From Halovulum sp039180525 (GTDB lineage: Bacteria > Pseudomonadota > Alphaproteobacteria > Rhodobacterales > Rhodobacteraceae): DNA of 64,000 nucleotides. Under the pieces are notes generated by a model. It worked only from the letters and a program-made list of their open reading frames with translations, was not told the DNA's origin and did no database searches. The stretch covers positions 1 through 64,000 of the forward strand of contig JBCDDF010000013.1 in assembly GCA_039180525.1 (NCBI GenBank), read 5' to 3'. The position numbers were made by a program, and so were the translations under genes. Positions within the stretch are counted from its first letter, which is position 1; the number at the start of each line of letters is the position of its first letter. Shown here piece by piece: positions 27,199-35,232 of this stretch.

Positions 27199-28096
27199 CC
27201 GTGCAGAGGCGGCTCTGGATGTCGCCATCGTAACCGGCCCGGCCGGCGCCGGCCGGTCGACCGCGATCCGTGCGCTGGAGGATCTGGGTTTCGAGGCGAT
27301 CGACAATCTTCCCCTGGATCTTCTGATGCGGCTTCTGGCCGGCGACCGGCCCGAACGACCGCTGGCCGTGGGCATCGACGCACGCACCCGCGATTTCGAT
27401 GCGGCAGGGCTTTTGCAGGCGGTCCGGTCCTTGCGCGCCGATCGGCATTTGAATGCCGCGCTGATCTATCTGGATTGCGATACCGGCACCCTGCTGCGCC
27501 GGTTTTCTGAAACCCGCCGCCGTCATCCGATGGCCCCGCACGAAACGCCGCTGGTCGGCGTGGACCGCGAACACGCGATTCTGGCGCCGCTGGCCGAGGG
27601 CGCGGATATTCTGCTCGACACCACCGAGATGACGCCGCATGACCTGCGCGCCGAGATCGCCCGCCGCTTCGGCGGCGGTGACGGCGATCTGGCGGTGCAC
27701 GCGGTGTCGTTTTCCTACAAGCGCGGCCTGCCGCGCAGCGCCGATATGGTTCTGGACTGCCGCTTTCTGCGCAACCCGCACTGGTCTGAAGCTTTGCGCC
27801 CCTTGACCGGGCTGACCGAGGAGGTGGCGCAATATGTTGCCGCGGATCCTCGCTTCGCCGATTTTGCAGCGCACGTGCTGCAGATGCTAACAACGCTGTT
27901 GCCAGCCTACGCTGCGGAGGGCAAAGCTTATTTCACCGTTGCATTCGGTTGCACTGGCGGACGCCATCGGTCGGTATACATGACACATCATGTTGCGAAT
28001 AAGCTTGCAGACAAGGGGTGGCAGGTGTCTACTAGACACCGGGAGTTGGAGCGCGCGCCGGCTGCCAGCGCGGGTGGGACTGTGGTGACGCTGTGA
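27182..28096 (+). CDS. rapZ: RNase adapter / nucleotide-binding protein RapZ
   Basis: 304 residues from ATG 27182, overlapping the hprK end by 17 bp. The N-terminal P-loop is GPAGAGRST (19-27), with Arg where Lys is usual. The C-terminal half holds FSYKRGLPRSADMVLDCRFLRNPHW and AFGCTGGRHRSVYM, highly conserved in the family. In enterics RapZ directs RNase E to GlmZ small RNA for GlcN6P control. That role is not established in Alphaproteobacteria, where the gene sits with nitrogen-type PTS genes. Confidence 0.92.
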   Translation: MDLWTDRAEAALDVAIVTGPAGAGRSTAIRALEDLGFEAIDNLPLDLLMRLLAGDRPERPLAVGIDARTRDFDAAGLLQAVRSLRADRHLNAALIYLDCDTGTLLRRFSETRRRHPMAPHETPLVGVDREHAILAPLAEGADILLDTTEMTPHDLRAEIARRFGGGDGDLAVHAVSFSYKRGLPRSADMVLDCRFLRNPHWSEALRPLTGLTEEVAQYVAADPRFADFAAHVLQMLTTLLPAYAAEGKAYFTVAFGCTGGRHRSVYMTHHVANKLADKGWQVSTRHRELERAPAASAGGTVVTL

Positions 28097-28506
28097 TTGG
28101 GATCGTAATTGTCGCCCATGGCGGGTTGGCCAACGAGTACTTGGCCGCTATGGAGCATGTGGTCGGGGTGAAACCCGGCACCAAGGCTGTGAGCATCGCC
28201 GCCGAAGACAGCCGCGCCATCAAGCAAGCCGAAATAGACGCCGCCGTGCGAGAGGTCGACAAAGGCGATGGTGTGGTCGTGCTGACGGACATGTTCGGCG
28301 GCACCCCGTCGAACCTGGCGATTGCCGCCTGCGGCCGGGACGACCGCAAAGTGCTCTACGGGGTCAATCTGCCGATGTTGGTCAAGCTGGCCAAGGCGCG
28401 CGGCAAACCGCTGGACGTCGCGGTCAACTGCGCGCTGGACGCGGCACGCAAATACATCAATTGCGCCGACGATCTATACATGCCCAAGGGCAAGATTTCC
28501 GCCTGA
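28093..28506 (+). CDS. PTS EIIA component (mannose-family EIIA domain)
   Basis: 137-residue single-domain EIIA of the mannose superfamily. The phosphorylatable histidine is His9 in IGIVIVAHGGLA, and LTDMFGGTPSNLA is the domain signature. It has a GTG start overlapping the rapZ stop (GTGA). With no sugar permease nearby, it likely acts as a regulatory phosphate acceptor from HPr rather than in sugar uptake. HPr starts one base inside its stop codon. Confidence 0.92.
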   Translation: MIGIVIVAHGGLANEYLAAMEHVVGVKPGTKAVSIAAEDSRAIKQAEIDAAVREVDKGDGVVVLTDMFGGTPSNLAIAACGRDDRKVLYGVNLPMLVKLAKARGKPLDVAVNCALDAARKYINCADDLYMPKGKISA

Positions 28507-28778
28507 TGCCCGGCCCGATCATGCTCGAAATCGTAAACGAGCGTGGTCTGCATGCACGCGCGTCCGCCAAGTTCGTGGAAACCGTGGAAAGCTTCGATGC
28601 CGCGGCAGAGGTGCGCCGTGACGGCATGGCGGTGTCGGGCGATTCGATCATGGGGCTTCTGATGCTGGCTGCGGCCGCGGGAACCACAATCGAGGTGTCG
28701 ACCAGCGGCCCGGAGGCGGATGCATTGGCGGCCGCTTTGACGACGCTGGTTGCCGACCGGTTCGGAGAGAAATGCTGA
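28506..28778 (+). CDS. ptsH: Phosphocarrier protein HPr
   Basis: 90-residue HPr. The active histidine is His16 in NERGLHARASAKFVE. The regulatory serine is Ser47 in GDSIMGLLML, matching the target of HprK encoded in the same operon. Start ATG 28506 shares a base with the EIIA stop (TGATG). It completes a chvI-chvG-hprK-rapZ-EIIA-HPr operon in which nearly every junction overlaps. Confidence 0.94.
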   Translation: MPGPIMLEIVNERGLHARASAKFVETVESFDAAAEVRRDGMAVSGDSIMGLLMLAAAAGTTIEVSTSGPEADALAAALTTLVADRFGEKC

Positions 28779-28890
28779 TCCGGCAACGCCGGTGAGCACC
28801 CGAGACAGACGTCAGGTGCCGCCTGCCGCCCCCCGTGAGAGGGCCGCCGAATCCCGCGAGCGATCGGTCCCTAACTTCTGACGCCCGAGG

Positions 28891-29490
28891 TTACTCGCCG
28901 CGCCCGCTGACCATGCGTCGCAGGATCGCGTCCCGATCCACCAGGTGGTGCTTCAGCGCCGCGCCGATATGCAGCCCCAGGATCAGCACCAGGCCCAGGC
29001 TGGAGAGGAAATGCGCGGTGTGGAAAATCGACTCCAAACTCTCCGTCCCGGTGGGGAAAGGATCCGGCATCTCAAACAGGCCGAAGACCATGTTCTTGAT
29101 CTGCGTCGGATAGGCATCGGCGTTGTTCAAGGGTGAGGCGGAGGCCATCAACCAACCGGTCAGCGGCATGATGAAGATCAGTCCGTAAAGCGCGAAGTGG
29201 CTGGCATGCGACGCGGCCTTCTGCCAGCCCGGCATCGCGTCGGGCAGCTTCGGCGTTGGGTTTGCCAAACGCCAGACCACCCGCAGAACCGCCAGCACGA
29301 AGACCGTGAAGCCGAAGCTTTTGTGCATCTGCGTCAATTCCACCCGCTGCCCGATCCCCTCTAACGTGTCGGGGATGAAGTTCGACATATAGATGCCGAC
29401 GACCAGCAGGATGACGATCATGAGCGCCATGACCCAATGAAGCACCCGTGCGGGCCAGCCCCAGGCGGTTTCGGAATTCATGGCGCTCAT
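28891..29490 (-). CDS. Cytochrome b561 family protein
   Basis: Inner-membrane di-heme b-type cytochrome of 199 residues with four transmembrane helices. Histidine ligands are visible in RVLHWVMALMIVILL, ASHFALYGLIFIMPLTGWLM and LVLILGLHIGAALKHHLV. The start is the ATG at 29490, 8 nt after AAGGAG. It probably shuttles electrons from quinol. It lies 10 bp downstream of yceI, and CybB-YceI pairs are common, so a shared periplasmic redox or isoprenoid-related role is plausible. Confidence 0.9.
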   Translation of the reverse strand: MSAMNSETAWGWPARVLHWVMALMIVILLVVGIYMSNFIPDTLEGIGQRVELTQMHKSFGFTVFVLAVLRVVWRLANPTPKLPDAMPGWQKAASHASHFALYGLIFIMPLTGWLMASASPLNNADAYPTQIKNMVFGLFEMPDPFPTGTESLESIFHTAHFLSSLGLVLILGLHIGAALKHHLVDRDAILRRMVSGRGE

Positions 29491-29500
29491 GGTGTTCTCC

Positions 29501-30085
29501 TTACGAGGCGTCCGCGGCGGCGCCCAACTCAAGATCGACTGTAAACGGAACTACCGCACCCACGGCCGGTGCGAAATGGTCAACGCCGAATTCGGTGCGG
29601 TCGATCTCTCCGGCCAGGTGAAAGCCGGCGATCTGCCGGGTCGCATCGAACGGGTTGGGTCCCAGCTTGCGCAACTCGGCCTCGAACGTCATTTCCTGGG
29701 TCACACCGCGGATGGTCAGATCGCCGGTGACGGTGGCGGTGTTGTCGCCGGTCTGTTCGATCGCTGTGGAAACGAAGGTGATCTCGGGGTGGTTGGCGAC
29801 ATCCAGAAAGTCCGACCCGCGGACATGCTCGTCCCGTGCCTCCCAGAACGTGTCGATGCTCTCGGTTTGAATGACGAACTCGACCGAGGCGGCCTCGATG
29901 TTCTCTGGGTTCAGGTTCACGGTCGCATCGAATTCGCGGAAGGCCCCGTTGGTGGTGGAAAAGCCCAGATGATCGACCGAAAACAGGATCTGGGTGTGCG
30001 ATTTGTCCAGTTCCCATTCAAAGGCGGACACGGCGAAAGGCGTGGCGGCCAGGGCGGCGGCAAAGGCGAGTGTGCGCAGCGGCAT
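29501..30085 (-). CDS. YceI family periplasmic protein
   Basis: 194 residues from ATG 30085 (AGGAG at 8 nt). Signal peptide MPLRTLAFAAALAATPFAVSA, then a lipocalin-like YceI domain: WELDKSHTQILFSVDHLGFSTT, FDATVNLNPENIEAASVEF, VTGDLTIRGVTQEMTFEAEL and AGEIDRTEFGV. The fold binds isoprenoids such as polyprenyl chains or quinones. Operon with the downstream cytochrome b561. Confidence 0.92.
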   Translation of the reverse strand: MPLRTLAFAAALAATPFAVSAFEWELDKSHTQILFSVDHLGFSTTNGAFREFDATVNLNPENIEAASVEFVIQTESIDTFWEARDEHVRGSDFLDVANHPEITFVSTAIEQTGDNTATVTGDLTIRGVTQEMTFEAELRKLGPNPFDATRQIAGFHLAGEIDRTEFGVDHFAPAVGAVVPFTVDLELGAAADAS

Positions 30086-30218
30086 GTCAAAGGCTCCTGA
30101 GGTTGACGTGCACGGACATATGGGCGCAGGCGGCCGATTGTCACGCGCCAAGCACGGTTCGCTTCTGAACAGATAGTGCCAGTTTTGGAAACAATGCGCC
30201 ACCCCGGCCGCGATTGCC

Positions 30219-31094
30219 TCAGCGCGTGGGCACCGGTACGTCGCCCCGGTAATCGTAGAAGCCGCGGTCCGTCTTGCGCCCCAGCCAGCCCGCCTCGACA
30301 TACTTCACCAAAAGCGGGCAAGGCCGGTACTTGGTGTCCGCCAGGCCGTCATGCAGAACGTTCATGATCGCCAGACAGGTGTCGAGCCCGATGAAATCGG
30401 CCAACTCGAACGGCCCCATGGGATGGTTCGCACCGAGTTTCAAAGACGTATCGATCGATTGAACCGAACCCACGCCCTCGTAGAGCGTGTAAATCGCCTC
30501 GTTGATCATCGGCATCAGGATGCGGTTGACGATGAAGGCCGGGAAATCTTCGGAGCTTGCTGCGGTCTTGCCCAGGGTCTGGACGATCCGTTGCAGTTTC
30601 TGGAACGTGTCCTCGTCGGTGGCGATGCCGCGGATCAGTTCGACCAGTTGCATCACGGGGACCGGGTTCATGAAATGAAAGCCCATGAAGCGCTCTGGCC
30701 GGTCCGTGCCCGAGGCGAGCCGGGTAATGGAGATCGAAGACGTGTTCGAGGTCAAAATCGTGTGATCGGCCAGATGCGGCGCAAGATCCTTGAAGATCTG
30801 GTGCTTGAGCGCCTCGTTTTCGGTTGCCGCCTCGATGACCAGATCGGCCGCGCCCACCGGCGCGATGTCGGTCCCGCGGGAGATTCGCGCCAGCGCCGCC
30901 GATTTGTCGTCGGCACCGATGCGCTCACGGGCGATCGCGCGGTCAAGATTGGCGGTGATCGTCTCGATGGCCCGGTCAAGCGCGTCTTGGGAGACATCGG
31001 TCAGCGCGACGTCATAGCCGGCCTGCGCAAACACCTGCGCGATGCCGTTGCCCATCTGCCCCGCGCCGATCACACCGATGGTCTTGATATCCAC
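30219..31094 (-). CDS. 3-hydroxybutyryl-CoA dehydrogenase
   Basis: NAD(P)-dependent oxidoreductase of 291 residues interconverting 3-hydroxybutyryl-CoA and acetoacetyl-CoA. The Rossmann motif GVIGAGQMGNGIAQV starts near residue 6. Catalytic histidine is in GFHFMNPVPVMQLVE, and NRILMPMINEA and GANHPMGPFELADFIGLDTC follow. I chose the GTG at 31094 because it gives the standard length and follows GGGGAG. It lies downstream of etfBA and DUF1330 on the same strand. Confidence 0.92.
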   Translation of the reverse strand: MDIKTIGVIGAGQMGNGIAQVFAQAGYDVALTDVSQDALDRAIETITANLDRAIARERIGADDKSAALARISRGTDIAPVGAADLVIEAATENEALKHQIFKDLAPHLADHTILTSNTSSISITRLASGTDRPERFMGFHFMNPVPVMQLVELIRGIATDEDTFQKLQRIVQTLGKTAASSEDFPAFIVNRILMPMINEAIYTLYEGVGSVQSIDTSLKLGANHPMGPFELADFIGLDTCLAIMNVLHDGLADTKYRPCPLLVKYVEAGWLGRKTDRGFYDYRGDVPVPTR

Positions 31095-31159
31095 GTCGCA
31101 TGCTCCCCGGTCTTTTGGACTGCTTATGCCAATCGGCGACGCGCGACAACGCCGGCGGG

Positions 31160-31561
31160 TCAGCCCGTATGGGTGTCGGTCAGCGCGATCAGGCGGCTGT
31201 CTTCCAGCGCTGCCCGGCGGTGATGGGCGACGGCCCGATAGGACGGGTCGGCCAGCATCTTCACAAAGGCATCCAGACTGGGATAGCTGGCGACAAAGGC
31301 GATGTCCCATCGATCCGGGCCGATCAGCACAAGCCGCGGATGACCCTGCCAGACGATCCGCCCGCCCGAACGGGCGAAGACCGGGCCGATGTCGTTTTGG
31401 TAGGTGGCATAGGCCTGGGCACCCGTGGCGCCCGCATCGGGACTGTCGTCGGGATAGGCCGCACGGTCGCGCAGCCGGATCAGGTTAAGCATCTCGACCG
31501 GAGCCGCGCCTGGCAGCGCCTGTAGCGCTGCGATCTGCGCGGGCTCCGGGTCGATATGCAC
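31160..31561 (-). CDS. DUF1330 domain protein
   Basis: 133 residues with a ferredoxin-like DUF1330 fold: PVEMLNLIRLRDRAAYPD, AYATYQNDIGPVFARSGGRIVW, DIAFVASYPSLDAFVKMLADPSYRAV. Function unknown. It starts 6 bp after the etfA stop and so probably belongs to the etfBA-hbd transcript. Confidence 0.85.
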   Translation of the reverse strand: MHIDPEPAQIAALQALPGAAPVEMLNLIRLRDRAAYPDDSPDAGATGAQAYATYQNDIGPVFARSGGRIVWQGHPRLVLIGPDRWDIAFVASYPSLDAFVKMLADPSYRAVAHHRRAALEDSRLIALTDTHTG

Positions 31562-31567
31562 CGCCGG

Positions 31568-32497
31568 TCAGCCCAGCGATTCCTCCAGCTTCGGCACCGC
31601 TTCGAACAGATCGGCGACCAGGCCGTAATCGGCGACCTGGAAGATCGGCGCCTCTTCGTCCTTGTTGATGGCGACGATGACTTTGCTGTCCTTCATGCCG
31701 GCCAAGTGCTGGATCGCGCCGGAAATGCCGACGGCGATGTAAAGCTCAGGCGCCACCACCTTGCCGGTCTGGCCGACCTGCCAATCATTGGGCGCATAGC
31801 CCGAGTCGACCGCCGCGCGGGAGGCGCCGATGGCCGCCCCCAGCTTGTCGGCCAGTTTCTCGATCAGGGCGAAGTTTTCCTCCGACCCGACGCCGCGCCC
31901 GCCGGACACGATGACCTTGGCCGAGGTCAGCTCGGGGCGGTCGGTTTCCTCGACCTTGTCCTCGACCCACTCGCTCAGCCCCGGATTGTCGGCGGCGGCG
32001 ATCTTTTCCACCGGTGCAGAGCCCCCTTCGGCGGCGGTGTCGAAACTGGCGGTGCGAATGGTGAAAACCTTGGTTGCGTCCACCGATTTCACGGTCTGGA
32101 TGGCGTTGCCGGCGTAGATCGGACGCTCGAACGTATCGGCATCGACGATGCCAGAGATGTCGGTGACCACCATCACGTCCAGCAGCGCCGCCACCCGGGG
32201 CAGGACGTTCTTGCCGTTGACCGTGGCCGGTGCCGCGATGTGGCTGTAGTCGCCGGCCAGGCTGACGATCAGCGCCGCGATCGGTTCGGCCAGTCCGTTG
32301 CCATAGGCCGCATCCTCGGCGCACAGCACCTTGGCGACACCGTCGAGCTTTGCCGCGGCTTCTGCCGCGCCGCCGCAATCCGCCCCGGCGCACAGCACCG
32401 TCACATCGCCCAGCGACTTCACCGCCGTCAGCGCCTTGCCAGTCAGATCGACGGACAATTCGCCGCCCGTGACTTCGGCCAGAAGAAGAACCGCCAT
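31568..32497 (-). CDS. etfA: Electron transfer flavoprotein alpha subunit
   Basis: 309 residues. Binds FAD and, with EtfB, carries electrons from acyl-CoA dehydrogenases to ETF-ubiquinone oxidoreductase. The C-terminal FAD domain shows SGGRGVGSEENFALIEKLAD, GYAPNDWQVGQTGKVVAPELYIAVGISGAIQHLAGM and NKDEEAPIFQVADYGLV. Its ATG shares one base with the etfB stop (TGATG). The acyl-CoA dehydrogenase at 18-19.7 kb is a likely electron donor. Confidence 0.97.
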   Translation of the reverse strand: MAVLLLAEVTGGELSVDLTGKALTAVKSLGDVTVLCAGADCGGAAEAAAKLDGVAKVLCAEDAAYGNGLAEPIAALIVSLAGDYSHIAAPATVNGKNVLPRVAALLDVMVVTDISGIVDADTFERPIYAGNAIQTVKSVDATKVFTIRTASFDTAAEGGSAPVEKIAAADNPGLSEWVEDKVEETDRPELTSAKVIVSGGRGVGSEENFALIEKLADKLGAAIGASRAAVDSGYAPNDWQVGQTGKVVAPELYIAVGISGAIQHLAGMKDSKVIVAINKDEEAPIFQVADYGLVADLFEAVPKLEESLG

Positions 32498-33258
32498 CAG
32501 ATCACCCCCGCTTCGTCTTTGAGTTTCGCGACCAGTTCATCGACCGAACCGACCATGACGCCGGCGGCCCGTTCCGCCGGTTCGCCGGTTTTAACCACGC
32601 TCAGCCGCGGTGTGACGTCGACGCCGTAGTCGGCCGGTGTCTTTTCCTCCAGCGGCTTTTTCTTCGCCTTCATAATGTTGGGCAGGCTGGCATAACGCGG
32701 CTCGTTCAGGCGCAGATCCACGGTCACGATCGCCGGCATCTTGACCTTGATGGTCTGCAGGCCGCCATCGACCTCGCGGGTGACCACCGCATGGTCGCCT
32801 TCGACGCCAAGCTCGGACGCATAGGTCGCCTGGCTCCAGCCAAGAAGGGCGCTCAGCATCTGGCCGGTGGCGTTCATGTCGTTGTCGATCGCCTGCTTGC
32901 CGCAGATCACCAGCCCGGGCTGCTCGGCATCGACCACCGCTTTCAACAGCTTGGCGACCGCCAGCGGCTCGATGTCCTGATGCACGTCATCGGCGGCGAT
33001 GATCAGGATCGCACGGTCAGCCCCCATGGCCAGCGCGGTGCGCAGCGTTTCCTGTGCCTGTTTAACGCCGATGGAGACGGCGATGACTTCCTCGACGCTG
33101 CCGGCCTCTTTCATCCGGATCGCCTCTTCGACGGCGATCTCGTCGAACGGGTTCATCGACATCTTGACGTTGGCCAGGTCCACCCCGGACCCGTCGGCCT
33201 TTACGCGGACCTTCACGTTGTAGTCGATCACACGTTTGACCGGGACCAGAACTTTCAT
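32497..33258 (-). CDS. etfB: Electron transfer flavoprotein beta subunit
   Basis: 253 residues from ATG 33258, partner of EtfA; binds AMP and helps dock dehydrogenases. It begins MKVLVPVKRVIDYNVKVRVK and has the signature VDLRLNEPRYASLPNIMKAKKKPL, with NPFDEIAVEEAIRMKE near the N-terminus. A leader of about 170 bp upstream carries a candidate promoter (33373-33401) and an ACGT palindrome (33420-33434). Confidence 0.97.
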   Translation of the reverse strand: MKVLVPVKRVIDYNVKVRVKADGSGVDLANVKMSMNPFDEIAVEEAIRMKEAGSVEEVIAVSIGVKQAQETLRTALAMGADRAILIIAADDVHQDIEPLAVAKLLKAVVDAEQPGLVICGKQAIDNDMNATGQMLSALLGWSQATYASELGVEGDHAVVTREVDGGLQTIKVKMPAIVTVDLRLNEPRYASLPNIMKAKKKPLEEKTPADYGVDVTPRLSVVKTGEPAERAAGVMVGSVDELVAKLKDEAGVI

Positions 33259-33372
33259 CTGCGTTCTCCCTAAATGCGCCCTTTGCGGGCGCGAGTGCAT
33301 GCCTATTGTCGGCCGAATTCAATGCGGCGTCTTGTTCAGGGCTGGCATTGCCGGCGCTGGCCCCCTGCCGGG

Positions 33373-33401
33373 AATATCTTGCGAAAGCGCCCGGCTCGCA
33401 A
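33373..33401 (-). promoter_or_regulatory. Possible etfBA promoter
   Basis: Minus strand: TTGCGA (33401-33396), 17-bp spacer, GATATT (33378-33373). Each box matches the sigma-70 consensus at four of six positions. It would give a leader of about 110 nt. The ACGT palindrome lies 18 bp upstream of the -35. Confidence 0.35.
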
Positions 33402-33419
33402 GCGGTGCTGACATAAGTG

Positions 33420-33434
33420 TTACGTTAACGTCAA
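33420..33434. promoter_or_regulatory. ACGT-palindrome operator, LiuR-like
   Basis: TTACGTTAACGTCAA with a perfect 10-bp core (ACGTTAACGT, 33422-33431). It overlaps the stop codon of the cobalamin adenosyltransferase gene and lies upstream of etfB. The form TT-ACGT-WW-ACGT-AA resembles sites I recall for LiuR, a MerR-family regulator of branched-chain amino-acid and acyl-CoA catabolism whose regulons often include ETF. No regulator gene is in the window. Confidence 0.45.
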
Positions 33435-34006
33435 GTACGGTTCGCGCCCGGCACCCACAACACGTCCTGCGCGCCGTTGTCGTTGGCCACGCGCCCGGTG
33501 ACGAAGAACCAGTCGCTCAGCCGGTTGAGGTAGCGCAGCGCATCCTCGTTGACCGCCTCGGTCGCCGACAACTCCACCACCAGCCGTTCGGCGCGGCGGC
33601 AGGTCGTCCGGCACAGGTGCAAATGTGCGGCCAGCGCGGTGCCGCCGGGCAGAATAAAGCTTTTGAGCGTTTGCAGGTCCGCGTTCATGGCGTCGATTTC
33701 CGCCTCCAGCCGGTCCACCTGCGCCGGCGCCATCCGCAGGGGCGGATAGTCGCGTTCGTCGTCGCGGTCCATGTCCGGTGTGCACAGATCCGCGCCGAGG
33801 TCGAACAGATCGTTCTGGATGCGCGCGAGTCCGGCATCCAGATCCCCCGACGCATGCAGGCGTGCCAGACCCACGGTCGCGTTGGTTTCGTCCACCGTAC
33901 CATAGGCGGTGACGCGGACCGAGTGTTTGGCCACCCGCGTGCCGTTGCCCAGTGCGGTGTCGCCGGCATCACCGGTGCGGGTATAGATCTTGTTCAGCGT
34001 CACCAT
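33431..34006 (-). CDS. Cob(I)alamin adenosyltransferase, PduO type
   Basis: Makes adenosylcobalamin from cob(I)alamin and ATP. 191 residues. PduO-type motifs: LNKIYTRTGDAGDTALGNG (ATP binding), YGTVDETNATVG, FILPGGTALAAHLHLCRTTCRRAERLVV and YLNRLSDWFFVTGR. Adenosylcobalamin serves methylmalonyl- and ethylmalonyl-CoA mutases, in keeping with the acyl-CoA genes around it. It follows a small membrane gene by 4 bp and precedes etfBA. Confidence 0.94.
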   Translation of the reverse strand: MVTLNKIYTRTGDAGDTALGNGTRVAKHSVRVTAYGTVDETNATVGLARLHASGDLDAGLARIQNDLFDLGADLCTPDMDRDDERDYPPLRMAPAQVDRLEAEIDAMNADLQTLKSFILPGGTALAAHLHLCRTTCRRAERLVVELSATEAVNEDALRYLNRLSDWFFVTGRVANDNGAQDVLWVPGANRT

Positions 34007-34010
34007 AACC

Positions 34011-34214
34011 TCAGCCCCCGCTTGAGAAGTAGACGACGGCCAAGATGATCAGCACCGCGATGAACTGCGTCAAAAGCCTCAGCCGCATGATCTTGTTGGC
34101 ATATTTGCGATTGAACTCACCGCCCTTGGCAAAGGCGCCGACGCCGACCAGCAGTACGCCCACCACGACCAGGCACGCAAACAGCGCGACGTAGAAAAAC
34201 GGGTTATCTGCCAT
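34011..34214 (-). CDS. Twin-transmembrane small protein (HIG1-like)
   Basis: 67 residues from ATG 34214. Two transmembrane helices, about 6-24 (FYVALFACLVVVGVLLVGV) and 45-63 (LLTQFIAVLIILAVVYF), are joined by a basic loop (KGGEFNRKYANKIMRLR). The loop is typical of bacterial HIG1-domain proteins, some of which associate with cytochrome oxidase. Sits 4 bp upstream of the adenosyltransferase gene, an arrangement seen in Rhodobacteraceae. Confidence 0.85.
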   Translation of the reverse strand: MADNPFFYVALFACLVVVGVLLVGVGAFAKGGEFNRKYANKIMRLRLLTQFIAVLIILAVVYFSSGG

Positions 34215-34268
34215 TTTGTCCTCCGGATGGCGCCACCTAAGCCGGGCGGGCGGCAAGTCACGCGAAAT

Positions 34269-35105
34269 TCAGGCGTTGCGCAAAAGCCGGTCCAGCAGCC
34301 GGGTCGGCAATGCCCGGCGCGCGATGTTCATCGCATAAGTCGGCGTGGTCACGAAATAGCGCGGATGCGGCCGCGGGCTCTCCAGCGCATGCGCCAGTTT
34401 CGCCGTCACCGCCGCGGCCGGCAGCTGGAACCGGTCCGGCTTGCCCTTTTCGTCGGCATAGAGCCGCGGGATCACGTGGCTTTCATAGAACTCGCGGCGG
34501 GGGCGCGTCCGCCAGTCGATCCAGCGTTCGAAATGCGGGATCGATTTCGCGCGGATACGGGAGGTGACGGGGCCGGGCTCGATCAGGACGAAATGCAGAT
34601 CGGGAATGTCATTTTCCAGCCGGTAGGTGTCCGTCAGCCCCTCCAACGCGAATTTGGTGGCGATATAGGCGCCGCGGACCCGCAAGGCGATCAGGCCCAG
34701 CACGGAGGAGTTGTTGACCACCCGGCCATGGCCCTGCGCGCGAAAGGTCGGCATCAGCCGGTTGATCAGATCGGCCTGCCCGAAGAGGTTGGTCTCGAAG
34801 ATATCGCGCAGCGCATCGCGGGGCAGGTCGGCGGCCAACCCGGGCACTGCGAAGGCGCCGTTGTTGAATAGCGCGTCCAGCGTGCCCCCCGTGCGGGAGA
34901 GGGCTTGGTCGACCGCGGCGGCCAGACTGTCCTCATCGGCATAGTCGAGCGGGAAGGATTCCAGCCCCTCGCGCTCCAGCCGGGCGCAGTCCTCTTGTTT
35001 GCGACAGGTCGCGAACACCCGCCATCCGCGGCGGCTCAGCCCGTGTGCGGCGTCATAGCCGATCCCCGAAGAGCAGCCGGTGATGAGAACGGTTTTGGGG
35101 GGCAT
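34269..35105 (-). CDS. SDR-family NAD(P)-dependent oxidoreductase
   Basis: 278 residues from ATG 35105; an ATG 27 bp further up is possible. Classical short-chain dehydrogenase: cofactor motif TGCSSGIGYDAA, NNGAF (NNAG equivalent), catalytic Ser in VVNNSSVLGLI and YxxxK in GAYIATKFALEG. The C-terminal part resembles steroid- or retinol-type SDRs. Substrate unknown. Stands apart from the genes on either side. Confidence 0.85.
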   Translation of the reverse strand: MPPKTVLITGCSSGIGYDAAHGLSRRGWRVFATCRKQEDCARLEREGLESFPLDYADEDSLAAAVDQALSRTGGTLDALFNNGAFAVPGLAADLPRDALRDIFETNLFGQADLINRLMPTFRAQGHGRVVNNSSVLGLIALRVRGAYIATKFALEGLTDTYRLENDIPDLHFVLIEPGPVTSRIRAKSIPHFERWIDWRTRPRREFYESHVIPRLYADEKGKPDRFQLPAAAVTAKLAHALESPRPHPRYFVTTPTYAMNIARRALPTRLLDRLLRNA

Positions 35106-35232
35106 GCGGGCGACTTTCGGTGGTACGCGCATTGCCTAGACGGGACCGGCCATCGCGGCAAGGGCCCGGCCCGTCGCTTTCGGCCGTGACGTGCCGGCCC
35201 GCCCCACCTAAACGAGACAGCGGAGGATGGTC

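Noticed and set aside
30102..30116. TTGACGTGCACGG upstream of yceI as a second ACGT-type operator.
   Set aside because: Only one half-site fits and the core is not palindromic at the outer bases; weaker than chance expectation would require.
33341..33385. A fourth copy of the CTTCTTTGTTCC-type motif upstream of etfB (CCCCCTGCCGGGAATATCTT).
   Set aside because: Only the GC-run and GGGAATAT part resemble the inverted motif; the AACAAAGAAG half is missing.
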